A DNA stretch of 30,594 nt, from contig DBCJ01000019.1 in the NCBI GenBank assembly GCA_002293005.1, positions 1 to 30,594 of the forward strand, read 5' to 3'. This stretch comes from Ignavibacteria bacterium UBA961. GTDB lineage: Bacteria > Bacteroidota > Ignavibacteria > Kapaibacteriales > UBA961. Of this stretch, positions 8,305 through 16,077 are shown piece after piece (position 1 is the stretch's first letter; each line of letters begins with the position of its first letter). The notes beneath the pieces are model-generated. The model was given only the letters and a program-made list of their open reading frames with translations. It was not told where the DNA came from and did no database searches. A program made the translations under genes and the position numbers.

Positions 8305-8332
8305 TAAACTAATCAGTAAACTCATCAGTAAA
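8305..8332. repeat. 12-bp tandem repeat (2.3 copies) in the longest intergenic gap
   Basis: The unit TAAACTnATCAG occurs twice (8305-8316 and 8317-8328), followed by a partial third copy, TAAA. It lies in the 285-nt gap 8138-8422 between the divergent LOG and T9SS-protein genes, about 90 nt before the latter. Apart from this, the TGACA array and a weak promoter guess, I see nothing else in the gap. Confidence 0.5.
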
Positions 8333-8367
8333 AATCCATTGAATTCCCCTTAATGAATTATTGATGA

Positions 8368-8395
8368 TTGGACATGCAGGATAAAATGCTATATT
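8368..8395 (+). promoter_or_regulatory. Possible sigma70-like promoter for the T9SS-tailed protein
   Basis: TTGGAC (8368-8373) and TATATT (8390-8395) are separated by 16 nt, placing a start near 8402, about 20 nt before the ATG at 8423. The gap has no TAnnTTTG on this strand. AT-rich chance matches are common, so this is only a guess. Confidence 0.25.
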
Positions 8396-8422
8396 CCTCA
8401 CAGTGAATTCAGAGAACATCGT

Positions 8423-8893
8423 ATGAAATTACATATACTCACATATCTGCTATTCGTTTTGTTTTCTTTTGCGCAAAGCGATTCTCTTCATGCCGCAGGC
8501 AATGGAAAGAGTAGTCAGGCAAAATTAGCAGCAACATATTCCAAGAAAATCATGACCGGTGGAATGTTTAGTCCATCAAAAGATTCCATTTCTGGAATTG
8601 CTCGCAGAGCATCGATAGATACCTCAAGAAACAATAAAATCATTGGAATTCGTGAGCATTCCGGTGGGATTTATCAATTGGAATTGGACATATCCGACAA
8701 TCAGCAGAATTTGTCCATTGGAATCTATAATCTTCTTGGTAAAAAGGTCGTGGATGTGCATCAAGGATCAGAATTTGCTGGAAGATCCAAAATGTTCGAC
8801 ATCAATGTGCAAGGAATTCCAAATGGTATTTACATGTGCATTGTCCAAGGTGATAATTTTAGATTGGCTGAGAAATTTTACGTTTCTCGTTAA
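8423..8893 (+). CDS. Short secreted protein ending in a T9SS type A sorting domain
   Basis: The 156-residue protein has a signal peptide (about residues 1-24, ending LHA), a polar linker of about 55 residues with no recognisable domain, and then a C-terminal region (about 80-156) that matches the Por secretion system type A sorting domain: LSIGIYNLLGKKV, a glycine/serine turn, the IPNGIYMCIVQGD strand pair and a final KFYVSR. In T9SS bacteria this tail directs cargo through the outer membrane and is normally removed or anchored. There is little room for a cargo domain, so the mature function is unknown. It is monocistronic, with a strong terminator after it. Confidence 0.75.
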   Translation: MKLHILTYLLFVLFSFAQSDSLHAAGNGKSSQAKLAATYSKKIMTGGMFSPSKDSISGIARRASIDTSRNNKIIGIREHSGGIYQLELDISDNQQNLSIGIYNLLGKKVVDVHQGSEFAGRSKMFDINVQGIPNGIYMCIVQGDNFRLAEKFYVSR

Positions 8894-8910
8894 TTACCTT
8901 CGACTTTAGA

Positions 8911-8940
8911 AAAGACCGTTATTTTGTAACGGTTTTTTTT
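8911..8940 (+). terminator. Rho-independent terminator after the T9SS-tailed gene
   Basis: ACCGTTA (8915-8921) pairs perfectly with TAACGGT (8927-8933) around a TTTTG loop. An A-run precedes the stem and a run of nine T starts at its end, a textbook intrinsic terminator. Confidence 0.9.
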
Positions 8941-8981
8941 TGCCCTCATTCAACTTTTGAACATCATTTCGCGCGACTAAT

Positions 8982-10352
8982 ATGCAAATACCAAATTTCA
9001 GAAATGTCTTTACATTCATAATCCTAAGCAGTCTTGGATTTCAGACTGTATTTGCTTCCTCAGGCGCACATGATATCATTCCGCAAACTTTTCTGTGGAT
9101 TGTCATTGCATTGCTTGCGGCTAGAATGGGTGGATTTGTAGAGAAGTTTGGTCAGCCTGCAGTTTTGGGTGAGTTGCTTGCGGGTGCAATTTTGGGCAAT
9201 TTGGTTTTATTGCAAATGCCATGGTTTGAAGGAATGAAGAGTAATGAATATCTTCATTTTATGGCGGAATTGGGCGTTGTGATTCTGCTTTTTCAAGTTG
9301 GCTTGGAATCGAATGTCAATGAAATGAAAAAAGTTGGATTAAGAGCTTTGCTTGTAGCAAGCATTGGAGTGATTCTACCATTCATTATGGGTAGATATAT
9401 AGCCGGTCCACTATTGATGCCGGGTTTATCCGAAAATGCATATCTCTTTCTTGGTGCAACACTTTCGGCTACTTCAGTTGGCATCACTGCGAGAGTATTC
9501 AAAGATTTTTCCATTTTATCTTCAAAAGAATCTCGCATTGTACTCGGTGCCGCAGTCATTGACGATGTGATGGGATTGGTGCTTCTAGCCATTGTAAGTG
9601 CAATTGTGCAAACAGGGTCGATTTCAGTTTTCAGCGTTCTCCAAACGATCACTTTGTCGATTCTGTTATTGGCGGGCGGTACAATCCTTGGTGGCATGAT
9701 TGCCAAACCACTCAGCAAGTGGATGTCCTCGCTCAATCCCGGCTCCGGGATGAAATTGGCTTTTGCATTGATAGTTGGTTTTCTTTTTGCATATATCGCC
9801 CACTTGATTGGACTTGCACCCATTGTCGGTGCATTTACAGCAGGATTGATGTTAGATTCCATTCATTTTGTACATTTTGATGAACCACATTATATAGCTG
9901 AATTCAAAGATGCAGTGACATCATCTGATCCGGAAACTCAAGAAAGGGTGATTTCAATATCTGAAAAGCAAAATGAAAAACATATAGAACATATTCTTGA
10001 ACCCATCGGCCAATTTCTATCGCCGATATTTTTTATTATGACGGGCTTGGCGGTTGACTTTTCAGTATTCATGAATCCAAGCACTGTGCTTACAGCTTTT
10101 GTTCTTTCCATCATTGCGATTATTGGGAAGCTGGCTTCAGGTATGATCGCAGGGAAGGGTGTGAACAAGTGGATTATCGGTTGGGGCATGGTTCCGAGAG
10201 GTGAAGTCGGTTTGATTTTCGCTTCCGTTGGAAGAGCGCTTGGAGTGGTGGATGCGGCAGAATTTTCTGTGATAGTGGTTGTTATAATGCTTACCACTTT
10301 TATCACGCCACCTGTATTGGGTTATCTTTTGAAAAAGAACCCAATTTCATGA
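8982..10352 (+). CDS. CPA2 family monovalent cation/proton antiporter (Kef/NapA type)
   Basis: The 456-residue membrane protein has about twelve or thirteen hydrophobic segments and the Na_H_Exchanger fold. GQPAVLGELLAGAILG and ELGVVILLFQVGLESN mark the first inverted repeat, ATSVGITARVF the crossover helix, and GAAVIDDVMGLVLL carries the two adjacent aspartates of electrogenic CPA2 members such as NapA. A second half with VPRGEVGLIFASVGR completes the fold. A charged loop of about 45 residues (near 305-345) lies between helices. No TrkA-N/RCK domain follows, unlike KefB/KefC. It should exchange Na+ or K+ for H+ at the inner membrane; ion preference is inferred only. The N-terminus resembles a signal peptide (SLGFQTVFASSG) and may be an extra helix. 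It overlaps the convergent next gene by 6 nt. Confidence 0.88.
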   Translation: MQIPNFRNVFTFIILSSLGFQTVFASSGAHDIIPQTFLWIVIALLAARMGGFVEKFGQPAVLGELLAGAILGNLVLLQMPWFEGMKSNEYLHFMAELGVVILLFQVGLESNVNEMKKVGLRALLVASIGVILPFIMGRYIAGPLLMPGLSENAYLFLGATLSATSVGITARVFKDFSILSSKESRIVLGAAVIDDVMGLVLLAIVSAIVQTGSISVFSVLQTITLSILLLAGGTILGGMIAKPLSKWMSSLNPGSGMKLAFALIVGFLFAYIAHLIGLAPIVGAFTAGLMLDSIHFVHFDEPHYIAEFKDAVTSSDPETQERVISISEKQNEKHIEHILEPIGQFLSPIFFIMTGLAVDFSVFMNPSTVLTAFVLSIIAIIGKLASGMIAGKGVNKWIIGWGMVPRGEVGLIFASVGRALGVVDAAEFSVIVVVIMLTTFITPPVLGYLLKKNPIS

Positions 10353-10766
10353 TTCATCATCGGATTTGTTTCTATCAAGAATGGAATTGAGCATGTCGCC
10401 CAATTGTCTGTCAACAGAAATTGGAATGCCGTCTTTATTCACATCGCCCCCATTATTTCTTTTCTTCAATTCTTCTTGTCCTCTTGTGATATGTTTATGT
10501 ATCTGCATGAATTCTTTCAATAGAAATTGTTCAAATGCATAGAGTTGAGAAAGTACCGTGCTTAATTCCTTTTCGGTAAGTTCTTCAAATTCAGAGCGAT
10601 ACATATTTCCATTTTTCACAGTATCAACGATGATGCTGAGCATCTCTGCTTTGGGATCTCTCAATTCAATATTATTTACAAGCATCAACTGTTCATCTTG
10701 CTGAAGTATGCCAAGTGCCTTGAGCAATGCATGTAATTCTGCTTTATTAACTCTATACTCTGTCAT
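10347..10766 (-). CDS. Uncharacterised small helical protein
   Basis: I do not recognise this 139-residue protein. It has no signal peptide or membrane segment, is rich in Glu, Lys, Leu and Asn, and is predicted by eye to be mostly helical up to about residue 103 (LHALLKALGILQQDEQ, EKELSTVLSQLYAFEQFLLKEF). A polar glycine/asparagine linker (RNNGGDVNKDG) and a short acidic tail (KSDDES) follow. It starts 60 nt after the stop of the secreted aminopeptidase on the same strand and may be its third operon partner, although the functions do not obviously connect. Its stop overlaps the convergent antiporter gene. A normal start, clean frame and lack of an alternative support a real gene. Confidence 0.6.
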   Translation of the reverse strand: MTEYRVNKAELHALLKALGILQQDEQLMLVNNIELRDPKAEMLSIIVDTVKNGNMYRSEFEELTEKELSTVLSQLYAFEQFLLKEFMQIHKHITRGQEELKKRNNGGDVNKDGIPISVDRQLGDMLNSILDRNKSDDES

Positions 10767-10826
10767 AAGATTATTCCCAGTTTAATTGGACGGGGCATAT
10801 GACGAATGGAATGTAAATTACTTGTT

Positions 10827-12221
10827 TCATTTTTTCATGAGTTTCTCAATACCATCCGTGGTTCTTGGCAAGGCTTCAGATAAATTCAAAGGTCCTTGCT
10901 GAGTAATCAGTATATCATCCTCTATTCTGATCCCTATATTCCACCAACGCTTATCACATGGGCTTCCGGGTGGAATATAAATGCCGGGTTCAACTGTGAT
11001 GATTGAGCCATCTTTCAAGGTGCCACCTGTGCCCGGATCATGTACATCAAGTCCAAGATAATGGGAAGTACCATGCATGAAATACCATTTTAATTGATCT
11101 TCTTTTTCGATGATGCCAAGTGCTTGAAGCCTTTTCAATATCACTTTCCTAGCTGCATTATGAGGGGCACGAAATGGATTGCCGATTTTTGATTCCAAGA
11201 TGGCAGAATCAGCGGCTTCGAGTACGATGTCATACAATGTCTTCTGATCAGGTGAAAAAGTACCATTCACAGGAAAAGTTCTTGTGATGTCTGCAGTGTA
11301 ATTTTGATATTCAGCACCACAATCAGCAAGTACGAGATCACCATTCAATGTGGCTTTACGATTTGAGTTATAGTGCAAAATACATGCATTGTAGCCCGCG
11401 CCCATGATGGATGAATAGCCGATGTCCTCGGCACCTTCTTTTTTGAATGTATATTCCATCATTGCTTCGAGTTCATATTCTGTGATTCCAGCTTTGGCTT
11501 GTTTCATGGCTGAAACATGTCCTTCCAAGCTAATGTCAATCGCTTTTTTCATGAGTCGAATCTCATCCGCATCTTTGATTTCTCTCATTGCTATGAGTTT
11601 TTGCAAGGATGTTTTTATGTACAAATCTGGAAAAGATTTATGCAATTCTTCCTTCAAATTCTGTTCAACGGAAAATGGCTTTTCTGCGAGAGGAATGGGA
11701 ATATTTGCAGTGGGAAGACCGGTAAAGTAAATGGTATCTTTGCCTTTAAGATGTTCCATGACAAAAGTTTTCAGATCCGAATAGGGTAGAATGGTTTCTA
11801 TACCAAGCATTTTTGCTTCTTCAATTCCCATCAAAGCACCTTCCCATGCTTCCTTTGAAGAATTTCTAGGATTGATGAACAAAAATTCTTTTGAAACTTT
11901 TCCTTCATGCATGATTCCACCAGGAGCAAGAATCAATGCAGATTGTGGATATGGCATGCCGGTGAGATAGAGAAAATTACTACTCTGTCTATATGGGTGA
12001 TTCACATCATTTTGTCTATTTCTGATATCTGCTGATAGTGAAATAATCAGTGACTTTTCACCATGTGAATTCCTGAGCATTTCTCTTCTTTCTTTATATC
12101 GGAAAAAGGGAATGCCATCTACATAAGGGTATTCATAAGTATAGCTGATATTCGGAGGTTGTGCCTGAGTTAAAGCGCTCAAACAAATCAGAACCAATAA
12201 ACAATATTGAGTGAATTTCAT
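10827..12221 (-). CDS. pepP: Secreted Xaa-Pro aminopeptidase (peptidase family M24B)
   Basis: The 464-residue enzyme has a signal peptide (residues 1-20, ending TQA). An aminopeptidase P N-terminal domain runs to about 195 (HPYRQSSNFLYLTGMPYPQSALIL), followed by the pita-bread metallopeptidase domain. All five dinuclear metal ligands are in place: Asp300 (LADCG), Asp311 (ADITRTFP), His387 (HGTSHYLG), Glu411 (VEPGIYIP) and Glu434 (RIEDD). His394 in DVHD matches the catalytic histidine. It should remove N-terminal residues that precede proline from peptides in the periplasm; most bacterial PepP enzymes are cytoplasmic, but exported copies are common in Bacteroidota. Its ATG overlaps the upstream stop in ATGA, so translation is coupled to the preceding secreted protein. 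Confidence 0.9.
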   Translation of the reverse strand: MKFTQYCLLVLICLSALTQAQPPNISYTYEYPYVDGIPFFRYKERREMLRNSHGEKSLIISLSADIRNRQNDVNHPYRQSSNFLYLTGMPYPQSALILAPGGIMHEGKVSKEFLFINPRNSSKEAWEGALMGIEEAKMLGIETILPYSDLKTFVMEHLKGKDTIYFTGLPTANIPIPLAEKPFSVEQNLKEELHKSFPDLYIKTSLQKLIAMREIKDADEIRLMKKAIDISLEGHVSAMKQAKAGITEYELEAMMEYTFKKEGAEDIGYSSIMGAGYNACILHYNSNRKATLNGDLVLADCGAEYQNYTADITRTFPVNGTFSPDQKTLYDIVLEAADSAILESKIGNPFRAPHNAARKVILKRLQALGIIEKEDQLKWYFMHGTSHYLGLDVHDPGTGGTLKDGSIITVEPGIYIPPGSPCDKRWWNIGIRIEDDILITQQGPLNLSEALPRTTDGIEKLMKK

Positions 12222-13165
12222 TTTTGAACCGGAAGAATATGTCTGTGTATGTCACCTTGTTCTTTTCTCATAATAATGCAAATATGAGAAGGCAAGCTTG
12301 ATTCAATTGCATATTCGGCATCATTTACCTGTGATATGCGTAATTGAGAACCGTCTATTGAATAGGCACCGATGAGACTAAATCCTGATTGAAGAGTCAG
12401 GACATTCCCCATGAGTTTTGGGGCGACTTCAGTATTGTGAACATAAGAGTCTTTAATGTCTGTTGTTGTGGCTTTTGTAAGGAAGAACTCTGAGACTGTA
12501 TTGAATGATGAAGAATCAACCTTTTGGAAACGATCAGTCACTCTGATCACGGGATAGGGAATGGAGTCAATATACCATGAGTATTCATTGACCATTGAAT
12601 TTCCATCAGGATAAGAATCCCTGATTTTCACCGCTCTATATGTCCCTCTGCCCGGAAGCACAAGTGTTCCGCTGGCCATATATGTCCTGGTACTATTTCT
12701 AAATTGATGATTCTCACTAAAAGTACTTCCCAATGTCCAAGGAAATCTGAGAAAAGAATATGGTTTATCATAAGGACGATAAATATTTGATCCATCTTCA
12801 TTGACAATTCCAAAACCTCTGAATAGTAAAGCATGATCATTCATGGAATATAATTCATAGACTTTATCATTGCTTCCACCTTCATAAGCAGTGAGTAAAA
12901 ATGAATTATCGCGAAAGTCAGGAATCGTGTCTTTATACTTTGTGATTTCATATTTGCCTTCAACCGGGATGAAAAGCATATTCGAGCAGTCCCAGTAGAA
13001 TCCTTCACCTTCGCCTCGAACATTTAATTGCCAGAGATCGAAAGTCTCATATTTAAAGATAGTTACAGTGTCCTTCATCGCAAAGAAAGAGCGCTCGAGT
13101 ATCTCTTGAGCATTCGTTTCAAGAGTTGAAACGAGTATCAATAATGCAGTAAAAAGAGTCTTCAT
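12218..13165 (-). CDS. Secreted protein with a degenerate T9SS-like C-terminus
   Basis: The 315-residue protein has a signal peptide (MKTLFTALLILVSTLETNA). A beta-rich body with many aromatics follows, including YMASGTLVLPGRGTYRAVKI and NEYSWYIDSIPYPVIRV, a pattern common in Bacteroidota exported proteins of unknown role. The last 50 residues (IGAYSIDGSQLRI, then SSLPSHICIIMRKEQ and ILPVQK) have the order of a type A sorting domain, but the usual Gly-Xaa-Tyr strand is replaced by SHICII, so sorting is uncertain. It is the first gene of the set with the secreted aminopeptidase (ATGA overlap at 12218-12221). Function not recognised. Confidence 0.7.
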   Translation of the reverse strand: MKTLFTALLILVSTLETNAQEILERSFFAMKDTVTIFKYETFDLWQLNVRGEGEGFYWDCSNMLFIPVEGKYEITKYKDTIPDFRDNSFLLTAYEGGSNDKVYELYSMNDHALLFRGFGIVNEDGSNIYRPYDKPYSFLRFPWTLGSTFSENHQFRNSTRTYMASGTLVLPGRGTYRAVKIRDSYPDGNSMVNEYSWYIDSIPYPVIRVTDRFQKVDSSSFNTVSEFFLTKATTTDIKDSYVHNTEVAPKLMGNVLTLQSGFSLIGAYSIDGSQLRISQVNDAEYAIESSLPSHICIIMRKEQGDIHRHILPVQK

Positions 13166-13201
13166 GATAGATAGAAAGTGTGTATAACAGACTGAATCTT
13201 C

Positions 13202-13212
13202 GATAAATTATC
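13202..13212. promoter_or_regulatory. GATAA-A-TTATC palindrome (distal operator-like site)
   Basis: A perfect 11-bp palindrome in the divergent gap between the secreted-protein gene (start 13165) and the MCE gene (start 13336). A matching site lies about 43 nt further right, close to four helical turns away. Confidence 0.4.
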
Positions 13213-13243
13213 AAAAATCGGTCCATAAATGAGTTCGCAATAA

Positions 13244-13257
13244 TGATAACCTTATCA
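13244..13257. promoter_or_regulatory. TGATAA-CC-TTATCA palindrome next to the MCE promoter
   Basis: This 14-bp inverted repeat ends 7 nt before the TTTG (-33) element of the MCE promoter. With the AATAA before it, the site resembles a Fur box lacking one base. That is only a visual match; no regulator gene is in the window. Confidence 0.45.
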
Positions 13258-13264
13258 GACTGCC

Positions 13265-13295
13265 TTTGAAACTGTTGAAAATTACGGTAAATTTG
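13265..13295 (+). promoter_or_regulatory. Bacteroidota-type promoter of the MCE-cyclase unit
   Basis: TTTG (13265-13268), exactly 19 nt, then TAAATTTG (13288-13295) matches the Bacteroidota primary sigma consensus of TTTG at -33 and TAnnTTTG at -7. Transcription would start near 13302, about 34 nt before the ATG at 13336. It is the best promoter match in the window. Confidence 0.7.
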
Positions 13296-13335
13296 CGATG
13301 CAGCATTCTTGAATTCCTATTAGGTTTCCATTATC

Positions 13336-14283
13336 ATGATGACAGACAGAAAAAAAGAGATCAGAGTCGGCATTGTTGCTTTACTCTCTCTCATTGTGCT
13401 CATTGCAGGAATTACAATAGGAAAAGGTCTAATTGTTGGGGTATCTCAAAACACATTGTCTTTTACATTCCCTTCATCAGGTGGCATAGAGATTGGCGCA
13501 CCAATTTTCATCAATGGTGTAAAGAGAGGCTCGGTCATTTCCACAGAGAATATCAATGGTGGTGTTGCAATAGCCGGTTCCATCGATGATATATCTGATT
13601 TACATCCGGATGCTCAGGCCAAAATCAGCATGCTTGAGATTACAGGTGGTAAGAAAATCGACATCACTCCGGGAATTGCCTCCGGAAATCTTGATATTTC
13701 AAAACCAATAGCAGGTACAATTAGTGCTGATGCAACTGAACTCATAAGTCTTGTGGGTGATTTAGGTGCGGATGCCTCAGTTACGGTAAAGCGATTGGAC
13801 AGTGTATTGGCTCAGGCAAATTCATTGCTTTCCGATGGCATCGTTGTGAAACAATTACGCAATACCATCAAAAATGCAGATGAATTGATGATCACCCTCA
13901 ATGCCCTCATGGGTGACAATAAAGAAAATATGCGGGATCTCATAAAGGATCTTGGTGCATTGGCAAAAGATGCAAAATCCGCCGTGAACAATAATGAGCC
14001 AAAACTTCGATCAATCCTCACAAAGTTAGATTCACTCGCGGGAAGTGGACAAAGACTCATGGCCAAGACTGATACTGCTTTGGCAGGAGTAACTGATCTC
14101 ACGGTTGAGACCAAGGACATGATGAAAAACATCAAGACAAATGGAAGTTTCATCAATAAATTGCTGTATGATAAAACGACTTCCAAATCCATAGACACCA
14201 CTCTTCAAAGGGTGAATGACCTCTTGCTCAAAATTCATGAGCATGGTCTGAATGCGAATATTCGCCTGGGTACAAGACCATAA
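13336..14283 (+). CDS. MCE/MlaD-family lipid transport protein
   Basis: The 315-residue protein has a single N-terminal membrane anchor (VGIVALLSLIVLIAGITIGKGL). An MCE domain follows at about residues 37-115 (TFPSSGGIEIGAPIFINGVKRGSV, then AKISMLEITGGKKIDITPG). The rest is a long helical region to the C-terminus, as in MlaD-like subunits, where hexamers form a lipid-conducting channel across the periplasm. The usual partners, MlaE-type permease and MlaF-type ATPase, are not next to it, so it must work with components encoded elsewhere. The adenylate cyclase gene follows after 27 nt on the same strand. The second residue is also Met, so the start could be one codon later. Confidence 0.85.
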   Translation: MMTDRKKEIRVGIVALLSLIVLIAGITIGKGLIVGVSQNTLSFTFPSSGGIEIGAPIFINGVKRGSVISTENINGGVAIAGSIDDISDLHPDAQAKISMLEITGGKKIDITPGIASGNLDISKPIAGTISADATELISLVGDLGADASVTVKRLDSVLAQANSLLSDGIVVKQLRNTIKNADELMITLNALMGDNKENMRDLIKDLGALAKDAKSAVNNNEPKLRSILTKLDSLAGSGQRLMAKTDTALAGVTDLTVETKDMMKNIKTNGSFINKLLYDKTTSKSIDTTLQRVNDLLLKIHEHGLNANIRLGTRP

Positions 14284-14310
14284 TCTTTTTTTGAACATCC
14301 ACTATTCCTC

Positions 14311-16077
14311 ATGACTCACATGGAAGATATGCAACAGATGCTCGGAACTGAAAATGATGCCGAGAAATCTGCTCGTGCATTGTTCGAAAGAGCATTGCAA
14401 CTCCAAAGTGAGGCTTCTTTCGAAGATTCATATGCAGAAGCTCAAAAGGCATTGGAGCTTGCTCTCACAACAGAAGAGCAAATGCTCATTGCTGAGATAT
14501 ATGCACTTCTAGGATCTTTGAGCCACGAACTCGCATTGTACAGACAATCCATTGAATATATTCGCAAAAGTGGAAGTATTTATGAAAAAAAGGGGATGAT
14601 GAAAGAAACAGCCGAATTGTGCAATAAGCTCGGCGCTTCTTATGCTTCGAATAGCGATTATACCAAAGCCATCGATTATCATCTTAAAGCATTGGGAATC
14701 TCAGAAGAGAATGAAAATGAGCGAGAAACTGCACTGAGTTATATGCATATCGGTAATGCCTATAGCTCCATCCTGGAATTTGGCTCAGCATTGGAATATC
14801 AAGAAACTGCATTGTCCATTGCCGAAAAAAGCAATGACAAAAAATTGATTGGCACCATACTTTGTAATCTTGGAATCTCTCATAGCAATCTTGGGAATAA
14901 TGAACAAGGTCTTGCTTTCATCTTGCAATCCATCGGCATCTTCAGAGAATTGGATGAAAAAAGACCACTCGCTGCTCTGCTTGCCAATCTTGCACATATG
15001 TATATGCAACTCAGTGAATTCGAAAAAGCATTGGAATATTCCGAGCAAAGTTTGGCTCTCGCCGAAGAAATGCATCATATCTCACTCTTGATTCAGAATT
15101 ATAATAATCTTGGAATCATCTATAGTGAACCTGATTGCGTGTTTCTTGATAATGAAAAAGCCAAGTCCTATCTATACAAAGCGCTGGATATCGCAACAGA
15201 ACATGAGATGAAAGAAAAGCTCATGTATATTCACAAAGATTTGAGTTCTCTTTGGGAATATGCCGGAGAATACAAGAAAAGTTTGGATCATTTCAAATCA
15301 CATGTTGCCATCGAAAAAGCTTTGTTCAATGCCGATGTCAAAAAACAAGTGCAAGAACTTGAAACCGAAAGAGTGAAGCTTTTGCAAGAAAAGGAATTCG
15401 AAGAAGAACGCATTGTTGCCGCTGAACGATCAGCAATTTTGGAAAATATCCTTCCTCCCGCAGTTATAGCACGACTACTCCAAGGTGAAAAGAAGGTGCT
15501 TGATAAATTCACGGGCGTTTGTGTACTGTTCCTTGACATTGCAAGTTTTACGGAGATATCTGAAGGACTCGAACCCGAAGATTTACTTGATCTTATGGAT
15601 TCTATTTTTACGGAATTCGATGAGATATCTAATCGATTTGGTTTGGAAAAAATTAAAACCATCGGCGATGCATATATGGCCGTTTGCGGGGCACATGTGA
15701 AGGTTGAGCATCATGCGCTCAAAACAATATATGCCGCACTTGAAATGATGAAGATCAGACGAGAAATCACGATTGCCGGTGAGAAAAAACTCATGCGTTT
15801 CAGAGTTGGACTTCATTGTGGAAATGTTGTCGGCGGAATCATCGGAGAAAACAAATATTCCTATGATTTATGGGGTGATGCCGTTAATACAGCAAGCAGG
15901 ATGGAAACATATTCCGAACCCGGACATGTGCATGCAAGCATGGAATTCATCGAAATTGCAAGACAGCAAAATGATTTGGTGACAGAGCAACAAGTACCTT
16001 TCATGATAGTCAAAAGGGAACCAATACATGTGAAAGGAAAAGGCATCATGCAAACCTATTTTATAGAACCCGCCTGA
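14311..16077 (+). CDS. TPR-domain class III adenylate cyclase
   Basis: The 588-residue cytoplasmic protein has about seven tetratricopeptide repeats (residues about 20-335; repeats such as GNAYSSILEFGSALEYQETAL and YNNLGIIY). A coiled-coil linker covers about 340-375, and a class III cyclase domain covers about 380-588. The catalytic set is complete: metal-binding Asp409 (FLDIASF) and Asp453 (TIGDAY), Lys449 and Asp519 as the adenine-specifying pair (KIKTIGD, YDLWGD), and Asn526 and Arg530 for the transition state (NTASR). It should make cAMP from ATP in response to a partner bound by the TPR region. There is no membrane segment. It probably shares the MCE transcript. The 3' end overlaps the convergent trmO gene by 22 nt. 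Confidence 0.9.
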   Translation: MTHMEDMQQMLGTENDAEKSARALFERALQLQSEASFEDSYAEAQKALELALTTEEQMLIAEIYALLGSLSHELALYRQSIEYIRKSGSIYEKKGMMKETAELCNKLGASYASNSDYTKAIDYHLKALGISEENENERETALSYMHIGNAYSSILEFGSALEYQETALSIAEKSNDKKLIGTILCNLGISHSNLGNNEQGLAFILQSIGIFRELDEKRPLAALLANLAHMYMQLSEFEKALEYSEQSLALAEEMHHISLLIQNYNNLGIIYSEPDCVFLDNEKAKSYLYKALDIATEHEMKEKLMYIHKDLSSLWEYAGEYKKSLDHFKSHVAIEKALFNADVKKQVQELETERVKLLQEKEFEEERIVAAERSAILENILPPAVIARLLQGEKKVLDKFTGVCVLFLDIASFTEISEGLEPEDLLDLMDSIFTEFDEISNRFGLEKIKTIGDAYMAVCGAHVKVEHHALKTIYAALEMMKIRREITIAGEKKLMRFRVGLHCGNVVGGIIGENKYSYDLWGDAVNTASRMETYSEPGHVHASMEFIEIARQQNDLVTEQQVPFMIVKREPIHVKGKGIMQTYFIEPA

